A stretch of DNA of 64,000 nt from Kumtagia sp044326205 (GTDB lineage Bacteria > Pseudomonadota > Alphaproteobacteria > Rhizobiales > Rhizobiaceae), in assembly GCF_044326205.1 (NCBI RefSeq), contig NZ_JBIRCY010000024.1, positions 1 to 64,000 of the forward strand, read 5' to 3'. The notes beneath the pieces are model-generated. The model saw only the letters and a program-made list of their open reading frames with translations. It was not told the origin of the DNA and ran no database searches. Position numbers and translations under genes: made by a program. Each line of letters begins with the position of its first letter. Within the stretch, counting starts at the first letter, position 1. Below are positions 34,491-42,311 of the stretch, piece by piece.

Positions 34491-34629
34491 GCCTGTTGAG
34501 ATTCAGGTCAGGGCGAGGCGAAAATGGTGCTTTTCGAGAACCGGAGCGGAGTGTACGTGCTGGTACATGAGCACCGGAAGCGCAGAAAAGTGCCATTTGC
34601 AGCCCGCTCTGGCCTGAATATCAACAGGC
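34491..34629. repeat. Palindromic intergenic repeat, copy 1 (RIME-like)
   Basis: This 139-bp element is bounded by GCCTGTTGA and TCAACAGGC and has internal arms around AAAATGG and CCATTT. It shares GTCAGGGCGAG.CGAAAATGG, TTTTCGAG and GAAGCGCAGAAAA with the element at 57916-58013. It has about 35 extra bases at the loop. It sits between the AstE-like fragment and the convergent VWA gene, the usual 3'-end location for such extragenic palindromes. Confidence 0.75.
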
Positions 34630-34651
34630 CCTAGAATGTGCCTCCTGCATT

Positions 34652-35869
34652 CTATTCATCGGCCTGAACCACCTTGATATCTGCACCGGCCAGGAATGCT
34701 ACGATATCGTCCCGGCGCAACGCTGCAGCCATGACTTCCGGAAAGAGGTCTGGCGTGCAGGTGAAGACCGGGACGCCCAGGCCGGCGACGAGCCCGGCCA
34801 TAGAGGCGTCATAGGCGGGTCGCCCCTGGTCGGTCAGCGCCAGAAGCACGATGACGTTGACGCCCGAGCGGACAAGTGCGGCCAGCCGGCGCAGCATCTC
34901 CTTGCCGGTGCCGCCTTCGTAGAGGTCGGTGATCAGGATGAGATGCGACTTCGTCGGTCGCTCGATGCGGTCGGTGCAATAAGCGACGGCCTGGTTGATG
35001 TCCGTGCCACCGCCGAGCTGCACGCCGAACAGCACCTCGACCGGATCGGCGAGATCGTCGGTCAGGTCGACGATCGCCGTATCGAAACAGACCAGCTTCG
35101 TCTTCACCACCGGCAGCGAAGCCATGACGGCGGCGAAGATCGAGGCGTAGACGACCGAACTCGCCATCGAGCCCGACTGGTCGACGCAGAGCACGACTTC
35201 GTCGAGATCAACCAGCCGCCGTTGCTTGCGCATGAAACCGACGAGTTTTTCCGGAACGACGGTTTTGTGCTCGGGCTGGTAGTGGCGGAGGTTGGCCTGG
35301 ATGGTGCGCCGCCAGTCTATGTCGCGCTGGCGCGGCCGGTTGGTGCGCCGCGACTTGTCGAGCGCGCCGCGGATCGCTTCCGCCGTCTTGCGCTCCAGCC
35401 GTTCGATCAGTTTTGCGACGATGTCGGCGATCAACCCGCGCGCCAGATCCTTGGTCTTGGACGGCATCACGTTGCGCAGCGAGATCAGGTCGGCGACAAG
35501 ATTCACATCGGCCTCGATCGCCTTCAAGAACTCCGGCTCCATCAGCATCTGCTTCAGGTCGAGCCGCTCGAAGGCGTCCTTCTGGATAATCTGCACGACC
35601 TGCTGCGGGAAGAAGGAGCGGATGTCGCCCATCCATTCGGCCACGCGCGGCGCCGAGCGACCGAGCCCGCCGCGCCGCTTGCGCGAATCCTGGCCCTTGT
35701 CCTCGCCGTCGCCGTAAAGCGCGTTCAGAGCCGCCGAAAGCCGCCGGTCCTCGGACGAGAGCGCCGACGATTGCGCTCCGTCGGCGCCGACGGCGAGCCG
35801 CCAGCGGCGCTCGCGCTCGGCGTCGGGGGAAAGGTGCTCCGGCGTTCCGGTTTCGGTCGTGTCATCCAT
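34652..35869 (-). CDS. VWA-domain protein of the SWIM-MoxR cassette
   Basis: This 405-residue cytoplasmic protein, with no signal or membrane helix, has an N-terminal helical region (about 20-215) rich in charged residues and a C-terminal von Willebrand A domain. The MIDAS metal site is intact: DQSGS at 230-234, Thr289 in GGGTDIN and Asp315 in ITDLYEGG. VWA proteins of this kind partner with MoxR AAA ATPases, which remodel their target with the VWA protein as adaptor. The start is ATG 35869 inside the DUF5682 stop (ATGGATGA). It is the last gene of the five-gene cassette. Confidence 0.9.
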   Translation of the reverse strand: MDDTTETGTPEHLSPDAERERRWRLAVGADGAQSSALSSEDRRLSAALNALYGDGEDKGQDSRKRRGGLGRSAPRVAEWMGDIRSFFPQQVVQIIQKDAFERLDLKQMLMEPEFLKAIEADVNLVADLISLRNVMPSKTKDLARGLIADIVAKLIERLERKTAEAIRGALDKSRRTNRPRQRDIDWRRTIQANLRHYQPEHKTVVPEKLVGFMRKQRRLVDLDEVVLCVDQSGSMASSVVYASIFAAVMASLPVVKTKLVCFDTAIVDLTDDLADPVEVLFGVQLGGGTDINQAVAYCTDRIERPTKSHLILITDLYEGGTGKEMLRRLAALVRSGVNVIVLLALTDQGRPAYDASMAGLVAGLGVPVFTCTPDLFPEVMAAALRRDDIVAFLAGADIKVVQADE

Positions 35870-38156
35870 TGGCCGCTCCGCCAAGCAGGGGTTGCAGCGC
35901 CGCCAGATGCCTCCGCCAGCCGGCGCCTCCGTCGGGCGCCGGCGCCAGTGTCGCCGGCAGCCGTCCGGCGCGCCCGAGCACGGCCTCGATCAGGCGCTTG
36001 CGCTCCATGCTGTCGAGGCTGGAGAAGACGCGCCGCAGCAGTGGCAGGTGGGCGGTGAAAGTCTCGCCGTCGAGGCTTTTCAGCCACGCATCGACAGCGC
36101 CGCGCAAGGCCTCGTCATAGATCAGCCGCCGGCCCGCGCCACTGAAAAACCCTTCGAAGAAGCCAGCGGCGTCGAGCGCCGGCGTCCCGGGCGACAAGCG
36201 CCGCTCCAGCAGCGCGGCGGCTTCCAGCGCGCTCAGCGCTTCCGCCTCGTAGAGCAGATGCGCCGCGCATCCGGCGACCAGCGGTGTCGAGCGGGCATTG
36301 TCGAGAACATCGGCAAGTCCCTTGCGCCACACTTCCAGGACCGGCTCTCCGGCCTCGACCAGTTCGATGCCGCTGTCGGCGGCCCGCAGCGCTGCGGCGA
36401 GCGAGCCGGCGGCATCGGTGTCGAGATCGCGGGCGGCATAAGGCAGCGCGATCGCCGCCTCGATCGTCAGGCGCTCCAGCAGTCCGGCGAGACGCCCCGC
36501 ATCCGTGCGCCGCGCCTCGCCGTAACGCGTGATGTCGGCCAGCGGCGGGATGGCGGCCAGCATCTCCTGGCAATTGCTGCTCAGGGCCGCGCGTTGTTCG
36601 AGCGCCGCCAGTCCCGCCATTGACGCCTCAGCGAGATCGGCGGTGATTGCGCCCTGCACCAGCTTCGCCAGTACGTCGAGGCTGTCCGCCGTACCGAGCA
36701 TTTGGATCAGCCGGCCATTGGCCGCCTTGGCGATGGTTGGGCCGTGGATCAGGTTCTCCACCAGCCGCACCGCGTATTCAGGCTCCCAGCGCAGCGTCCA
36801 GCGCTCGCGGAACGTGCCGCGGCTGCGGCCGGCATCGGTGATCCGGCCCCACGGCACGCCGAGCACGTTCAGCCGATGCAGCAAGGTCGAGCGATAAAGT
36901 CCGCTTTCGGAGCGCAGGTCGACGGCCAGTTCGCGCTCCAGCGCCTCGGGTTTCAGCCGCGCTTCCTTCTGGCAACGCTGCAGATCCTCGATAAGCGGCG
37001 CCAGCGGGACGTCCGGCGGAATTTCGCCGACATCGCTGCCGAGCAGAAGTTCGGCCTCGATGACTTGCCACAGGATCGCGTCGCCGTTGAACAGCGCCGC
37101 AATCGCCGCGTCGCGCAGTTCCTCGAAACCGGCATTGGGCCGTTCGCGGATCGCCGCCAAGGCGCGGGCCAGCCGTTCAGCCTCGATCAGCGACGCGGTC
37201 GAAATCAGGTGGCCTTTCGCGCGCAGCACGCCGGCGATCCTTGCCAGCCAGACACTGGCGGCGTCTTGGCGCCGGCGCATCTGCCACAGATGCTTGCTCC
37301 AGCCGGGCGCCGTCACGCCGGCGCCGTAGCCGTGGGCGAAGGCGAGGCGTGGACCTGTCCAGGGCGCCCAGGTCATGGCGCTCTTCTTGCGCGACATGCC
37401 CTTGAGCAATGTCTGATCGTCCTTCCTGGAGGCGGCCGATTTCAGCGCCGGCACGTGCCAGGCGCCGCAGACGACGGCGATTGGCCCATCGAATTCCTTC
37501 TCGGCCGCCGCGATTGCCTGCCGCATATGCGCCTCGCGCTTGGCCTCAAGCGCCGGAAGATAGGTCTCGCCCTCCCGCAGCGCGCTCATCGCATCGGCGA
37601 TCGCGGCGAAGATCGGCCCGGGCGCCGGGTTCTGCTCGATGACGTCGGACCACCAGCTTTCGCCGTCCTCATAGCCGGCGGCGCGCGCCAGCGTGCCGAT
37701 CGGATCGCGCATCTGCAGCGGCTCCTCGGCGACGTCCTCGCCGAGATGCCGCGCCTCGGCGGCATCCTCCGGATTGGCCGCCAAGGCTGTCCCATCGTCG
37801 GGCTCGCTGTCGGGTGCCGGCCGCCGCTCCTGCATCGAAGCGAACCGCTCCGACGAGGGCAGGTCGATGAAACGGACCGTCGCGCCGTTGCGTACAGCCC
37901 ACAGGACGGCCTGATACTCCGGCGAGAATTCCGCGAACGGCCAGAAACTGGTCGCTGTCGGGTCGTCTTCCGGATAGCAGAGCAGCGCCACCGGCGGCCG
38001 CATCGCCGCGTCGGCCAGCATCGGCAGCAGGCCGGAGGCATCGGCCGGGCCTTCGATCAGCACGGCGGCCGGCCGCAATTCGTCGAGCGCCTTCAAAAGA
38101 CTGTCGGCGGAACCCGGCCCGTGGTGGCGGATGCCGAAATAGGAGGTTTTCGGCAT
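35862..38156 (-). CDS. DUF5682-family protein
   Basis: This 764-residue protein begins YFGIRHHGPGSADSLLKALD and AAVLIEGPADASG, and later has GPIAVVCGAWHVPAL at about 210-225. The HH, EGP and GAWH pattern recalls the TIKI/TraB/ChaN-EreA superfamily of metal-dependent hydrolases. The remaining 500 residues are mainly helical and charged, without a family I can name, and end overlapping the VWA start. It lies between the MoxR gene (3-nt gap) and the VWA gene (8-nt overlap). Function is unknown; a hydrolase or peptidase acting with a MoxR-VWA chaperone pair is a hypothesis. Confidence 0.85.
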   Translation of the reverse strand: MPKTSYFGIRHHGPGSADSLLKALDELRPAAVLIEGPADASGLLPMLADAAMRPPVALLCYPEDDPTATSFWPFAEFSPEYQAVLWAVRNGATVRFIDLPSSERFASMQERRPAPDSEPDDGTALAANPEDAAEARHLGEDVAEEPLQMRDPIGTLARAAGYEDGESWWSDVIEQNPAPGPIFAAIADAMSALREGETYLPALEAKREAHMRQAIAAAEKEFDGPIAVVCGAWHVPALKSAASRKDDQTLLKGMSRKKSAMTWAPWTGPRLAFAHGYGAGVTAPGWSKHLWQMRRRQDAASVWLARIAGVLRAKGHLISTASLIEAERLARALAAIRERPNAGFEELRDAAIAALFNGDAILWQVIEAELLLGSDVGEIPPDVPLAPLIEDLQRCQKEARLKPEALERELAVDLRSESGLYRSTLLHRLNVLGVPWGRITDAGRSRGTFRERWTLRWEPEYAVRLVENLIHGPTIAKAANGRLIQMLGTADSLDVLAKLVQGAITADLAEASMAGLAALEQRAALSSNCQEMLAAIPPLADITRYGEARRTDAGRLAGLLERLTIEAAIALPYAARDLDTDAAGSLAAALRAADSGIELVEAGEPVLEVWRKGLADVLDNARSTPLVAGCAAHLLYEAEALSALEAAALLERRLSPGTPALDAAGFFEGFFSGAGRRLIYDEALRGAVDAWLKSLDGETFTAHLPLLRRVFSSLDSMERKRLIEAVLGRAGRLPATLAPAPDGGAGWRRHLAALQPLLGGAANG

Positions 38157-38159
38157 CGG

Positions 38160-39239
38160 TCAGAGCGAGTCGTTCAGCGCCTTGTAATAGGCTGCGTAGT
38201 CTGGTCGTTTCTTCAACACCGTCTCCAGATATTCCTCCAGCACCGCCTTGTCCTGCACTGGGTCCTTGACGATCGCGCCGACCATGTTCGGGGCGAGCCC
38301 GTCGGCGGACAGTTTGCCGCCGTCGAACCATGCCGCCTGGCTGAGACCACCCACCACGGTGGCGATTGCCTCGGCGGTGGAGAGCGACCCGGACGGCGTC
38401 TTCAGCGTCACCTTGCCGTCGGCGGTCGCTCCGGACCGCAACTCGCGGAAGATGGTGAGCACGCGGGCGATCTCGTCGCCGACATTCTTTGGCACCGGCA
38501 GGTCGAGCCCGCCGGCCATTTCGCCGACGCGCTTCGAGACGATGCGCACCTCCTCCTCCATGTCGTTGGGCAAGGGAAGCACGACCACGTTGAAGCGGCG
38601 CTTCAGCGCCGAGGATAGTTCGTTGACGCCCTTGTCGCGGTTGTTGGCTGTGGCGATGACGTTGAAACCGCGTGTCGCATAGACGGCCGAGTTGAGCTCG
38701 GGGATAGGCATCATCTTTTCCGACAGCACGGTGATCAGCGTGTCCTGCACGTCGGAGCCCATGCGGGTCAGTTCCTCGAGCCGGCAGAGTTTTCCGTCCT
38801 GCATGGCGCGGTAGAGCGGCGTCGGTACGAGTGCCGCCTCGCTCGGCCCCTTGGCCAGCAGCTCGGCATAGTTCCAGCCGTAGCGAATCTGGTTCTCGTC
38901 GGTGCCGGCGGTGCACTGCACGAGCATGGTGGAATCGCCCATGATGGCGGCCGCCAGATGCTCCGACACCCAGGATTTCGCCGTGCCGGGCACGCCGAGC
39001 AGCAGCAGCGCGCGGTCGGTGGCGAGCGTGGCGACGGCCGTCTCCATCAGCCGCCGGCTGCCGACATATTTGGGCGAGATCACCGTGCCGTCGGCGGCCT
39101 TGCCGCCGAGCAGGTAGGTCAGCACGGCCTTTGGCGACAGCGTCCAGCCTTGCGGCTTCTGTGCGTCGTCGTCGCGCGCCAGGGCTTGCAGTTCGGGGGC
39201 ATGGGCCTGTTCGGCGGGCAGGCGGAGCAGGGCGGTCAT
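38160..39239 (-). CDS. MoxR-like AAA+ ATPase
   Basis: This 359-residue ATPase has Walker A GVPGTAKS (82-89), Walker B ending in Glu155-Glu156 (KLCRLEELTRMG) and sensor 1 in NVIATANNRD (about 194-202). An Arg pair in ALKRRFN (214-215) can serve as finger. This is the MoxR/RavA branch of helix-2-insert AAA+ proteins, which form hexameric rings and work with VWA-domain partners. ATG 39239 follows GGAGAGA; the open frame upstream lies over the preceding gene. Both a VWA protein and a DUF5682 protein are encoded directly downstream. Confidence 0.9.
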   Translation of the reverse strand: MTALLRLPAEQAHAPELQALARDDDAQKPQGWTLSPKAVLTYLLGGKAADGTVISPKYVGSRRLMETAVATLATDRALLLLGVPGTAKSWVSEHLAAAIMGDSTMLVQCTAGTDENQIRYGWNYAELLAKGPSEAALVPTPLYRAMQDGKLCRLEELTRMGSDVQDTLITVLSEKMMPIPELNSAVYATRGFNVIATANNRDKGVNELSSALKRRFNVVVLPLPNDMEEEVRIVSKRVGEMAGGLDLPVPKNVGDEIARVLTIFRELRSGATADGKVTLKTPSGSLSTAEAIATVVGGLSQAAWFDGGKLSADGLAPNMVGAIVKDPVQDKAVLEEYLETVLKKRPDYAAYYKALNDSL

Positions 39240-39253
39240 CACATCTCTCCAGA

Positions 39254-40672
39254 TCAGCTCTTTGGTTCGCCGAGAGCGGCGTTGAGGCGCAGCAGCGCCA
39301 GCGAGGGGTCGGCGGAAGCGAGACCGGCCGCGGTCAGGTCGGCAAGAATGGCCTCGGCGGCGAAAGGCGTCGCCAGAAAACCGAAGGCGCCGAGATCGAA
39401 TGTCCGCCGGTCGGTGTCGTTGCGGCCGGCGATCGCCGCGCGGATCTCCTTGTAGAGGCGTGAGCCCATCAGCTCGTCGCGTCCAAAGCTGCCGGGCTGG
39501 GTCTCTTCGGTGGCGTTGAGCATGGGCAGCATCGTCGCGCCGCCGGCAAGCACGGCCTTCACGAAGCCGCGCCGGGCCGCGTCGCCGAGGCGCGGCAGCA
39601 ACTGCCGCAGCGACGCCAGGTCGCCGAGCGCCAGCAGCCGTTCGCCGAACTGCGCCACCGCCGTGTCGCTGCCCGAGGCGGCCACCATGCCTGCGAATTC
39701 GCGATCGGCGCCGGCCGTGCCGCCAAGCTGCCAGCCGGCGACCAGTTCCTCCTCGCTGGTGTCGAGCCGCGCGGCCAGGTCGACCAGTTGGCAATTTTCG
39801 AACAGCTCGGCGCGGCGCTGCGTCTGCGCGTTCGATTTCAGTTCACGCGGCGTGTAGGTCGTGCGCCGGCGCAGCAAGCCCGTCCGGCCCTGCTCGATGA
39901 AGCCGGCGAGTTCCGTCGCGTCGGCCGCGGTCTCGCTGCCCGTGCCTGCCTGGCCGATGCGGGCGAGCAGGCGGGCGGCAAGCTGTTTCACCTTGCCGGA
40001 ACGGTCGGCCGAAAGGCTTTGCAGGTATGGCGCGTCAGCGACGTTCAAATTGACGCGCAGCAGTTCGACCAGGGTAAGCCGCGCCTCCGCCGCTTCCGAG
40101 GCTGCCTTGGCCTCCAGCAGCGCCCGCGCTTTCGCCGGGTCGGATCGGCGGATATCGGCCAGCGCGATTCGCCGCGCCGCCGGGTAGAAATCGGCCCAGT
40201 TTTCGGTGTTCAATTCTTCGAGGGCGCGCGCCGCCTTTCCGTCGCCTTGCGCCTGCCAGTCGGACCATGGCGCATAGACTGGCGGGGCGTCGAGATCGGA
40301 AGCGGCCGGCATCCAGTCGAGCGGGTGGGCGACGAAACCGCGCGCCGCCGCGAGGGCGGCGACCCGCGTGCGCCCGCGCCCATCGGATGCCTGCCGGAGT
40401 GCGGCGCGAAACAATGGCCGCAAACATTCGGGAAGCGCTGGCAGCTCCAGCCGGGGAAGGGGCGCGCGGCGGGCAAGCGATTTCGGCGCCGCCGGCCGGA
40501 AGGCGACGTCCAGCGCCTGACCGGCGATCGCCAGCAGCAGGCGTTCCCGGTCGTCCGCCGGCGCGGCCGAAACCAAGGCGCTCCATTCGGTCGGCGCCAG
40601 GTCAGCCGCCGTCCCGCCGGTGATCCAGCAGTCGCGCATGTTGGCCAGGGCGGAGCGCTCGGCGTCGTTCAT
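39254..40672 (-). CDS. DUF5691-type helical-repeat protein
   Basis: This protein of about 472 residues is almost entirely alpha-helical and Ala/Leu/Arg-rich, with HEAT-like repetition such as LLRVNLNVADAPYLQSLSAD followed by VKQLAARLLARIG. There are no cysteine motifs, no membrane helices and no nucleotide-binding motif. It occupies the place where MoxR-SWIM cassettes in other bacteria carry a DUF5691 protein. The ATG at 40672 overlaps the SWIM stop codon (TGATG), so expression is coupled. A scaffold or adaptor role is inferred from the repeats only. Confidence 0.8.
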   Translation of the reverse strand: MNDAERSALANMRDCWITGGTAADLAPTEWSALVSAAPADDRERLLLAIAGQALDVAFRPAAPKSLARRAPLPRLELPALPECLRPLFRAALRQASDGRGRTRVAALAAARGFVAHPLDWMPAASDLDAPPVYAPWSDWQAQGDGKAARALEELNTENWADFYPAARRIALADIRRSDPAKARALLEAKAASEAAEARLTLVELLRVNLNVADAPYLQSLSADRSGKVKQLAARLLARIGQAGTGSETAADATELAGFIEQGRTGLLRRRTTYTPRELKSNAQTQRRAELFENCQLVDLAARLDTSEEELVAGWQLGGTAGADREFAGMVAASGSDTAVAQFGERLLALGDLASLRQLLPRLGDAARRGFVKAVLAGGATMLPMLNATEETQPGSFGRDELMGSRLYKEIRAAIAGRNDTDRRTFDLGAFGFLATPFAAEAILADLTAAGLASADPSLALLRLNAALGEPKS

Positions 40673-42063
40673 CAGAAATCGAGCCTTCCGAACGCGGTTC
40701 GCGCGGCGAGCAGGTCGAGCCGCGCGCCGTCCCACAGGCCGGCGGAACCGTCCAGCGGGATGCCGAGCGCCGCCTCCGGCGGGCTGCCCGCGACCGGCAA
40801 AGCGATGCCGTTCGACCCGCCGTCGGCCTGCCACCACAGCGCGCCGCGTTCGTCGCGCGCCAGCGATCCGGCTGGTAGAAGCAGCGGCGACTGGCTTGTC
40901 CAGGCCGCCGCGTCCTGCCTTGACGTATGCGCCGCCAGCGGGTCGGCTGCGGCTCCCACCGGTGAGGACGGCCATGTCTCGTCGGATGGGCGATCACCGC
41001 CGCGCTCGGCCACCAGTGCGCGCATCGGCAGGCGCGCCGGGTAGAAAACCAGTCTGGCATCGAACCGCTCGCCCGGAGAAAAGGCCTGCGAGCGCCGCCC
41101 CGCCGAAGCCGGATAATAATCTTGAAGCAGGGCGAAGCGCGGCTCATCCCCTGAGACAGCCAGGAGCCAGGTCGCGTGGCTGACCAGGCCGTCGCGCCGC
41201 GTCTCGATGCGCTCGCCAAGCACTTCCCAGGTGGCCGAAACGTGCAGTGCGTCGGCATCGCCGAGAATTTGCTCGCGCGTCTCCGAGGTAGAAACGAGCC
41301 GCTTCAACTCGGGATCGTCGGGTGCAGCGCGCCACGCACGCGCAAGCAGCACCAGCTTGCCAAGTTCGCGGATCGCCGCCTCCGGCCGCTCCTCGCTGCG
41401 CAGCGCAAGCAGCGTCGCGGGAAACTCGTCGAGGCGGCTGGCGAGCGCGGCGGCCTTGGCGTCGACCAGGCGTGCGGCGATGCGACGGCAGCGTTCCCCG
41501 GCTGCATCGACAAAACTCGACAGGCCAAGGCGGAGCTGGTCGGATATCCATTGGTCGAGTTCTTCGAGGCCGGCGGCGATCGAAACCCGAGTGTCGTCGG
41601 CGCGCTTCTTCTGCGCGGCCTCGCGGCGTTCGGCCGCTGCCGGATCCTCGGCCTTGGCCTCGATCACGGTCGCCTCGGCTTCGCCGATGCTCTTGCCGGC
41701 CGGGCCGGCGGCGGGCGCCGTCGATGCGGCGCCCTTGCGGCGGCGTCCGAGCCAGTCATTGACCCATTCCGGTATCTGGTTGGAGGGGGAAAAATCGTTC
41801 GGCTGGGTGGCGCTGATCCACATCAGCGCCAGCGAATGCTTGCAGGGGAATTTTCGCGACGGGCAGGTGCACTTGTAACCCTGGTCGCCGGCGTCGACGA
41901 CTACGCGGTAGGGATTCGCGCCCGACCCCTGGCATTCGCCCCACAGCAGGCTGTCATGCTTCTCCAGCCGAACCCAGTTGGATTTCCTGGTCAGCTTCGA
42001 GGCAGAGTTCAGCGATGCCTGGTCCGGCGCAAGCGCTTCGATGGTCTTGAGATCGAACGTCAA
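40672..42063 (-). CDS. SWIM zinc-finger protein
   Basis: This 463-residue protein has a SWIM motif near the N-terminus, CTCPSRKFPCKH: Cys65, Cys67, Cys74, His76, spacing CxCx6CxH. That motif binds zinc and usually DNA or protein. A low-complexity Ala/Glu linker (about 110-155) and a long domain without recognised motifs follow. It is the first gene of the cassette SWIM-DUF5691-MoxR-DUF5682-VWA (42063 down to 34652), whose genes overlap or are 3-14 nt apart. It may be the target-recognition component, which is inference. Confidence 0.88.
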   Translation of the reverse strand: MTFDLKTIEALAPDQASLNSASKLTRKSNWVRLEKHDSLLWGECQGSGANPYRVVVDAGDQGYKCTCPSRKFPCKHSLALMWISATQPNDFSPSNQIPEWVNDWLGRRRKGAASTAPAAGPAGKSIGEAEATVIEAKAEDPAAAERREAAQKKRADDTRVSIAAGLEELDQWISDQLRLGLSSFVDAAGERCRRIAARLVDAKAAALASRLDEFPATLLALRSEERPEAAIRELGKLVLLARAWRAAPDDPELKRLVSTSETREQILGDADALHVSATWEVLGERIETRRDGLVSHATWLLAVSGDEPRFALLQDYYPASAGRRSQAFSPGERFDARLVFYPARLPMRALVAERGGDRPSDETWPSSPVGAAADPLAAHTSRQDAAAWTSQSPLLLPAGSLARDERGALWWQADGGSNGIALPVAGSPPEAALGIPLDGSAGLWDGARLDLLAARTAFGRLDF

Positions 42064-42311
42064 GCCGGTCCTACCTTGGAATCAATCGCACGATCACCAT
42101 CATTGGCGAGACTTCAAGTCCGGATCTGCATGTTCGGCCAGCTTAAAATAAACTCCGATCCTTTCCGGTGGGATAACGGCTACCAAATGGTTGCTGTCGG
42201 CCGCCGAGCAGCGCAACAATATAGGCAAGTCCGATCGTCACCGTCGGCCGCAGGATGCGGAAGCCGCTGGTCAAGGCCTATCGGAGCCGGGCCAGGATGC
42301 GGCGTTCATGG

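Noticed and set aside
36702..38618. Long open frame antisense to the DUF5682 gene (about 638 codons)
   Set aside because: It lies wholly over the DUF5682 and MoxR genes, is rich in Arg/Gly/His as expected from high-GC antisense frames, and has no recognisable domain.
34652..42063. Calling the SWIM-MoxR-VWA cassette a defence system
   Set aside because: The parts fit a conflict or chaperone machine, but no nuclease, toxin or known defence effector is identifiable and the neighbours are metabolic, so function is left open.
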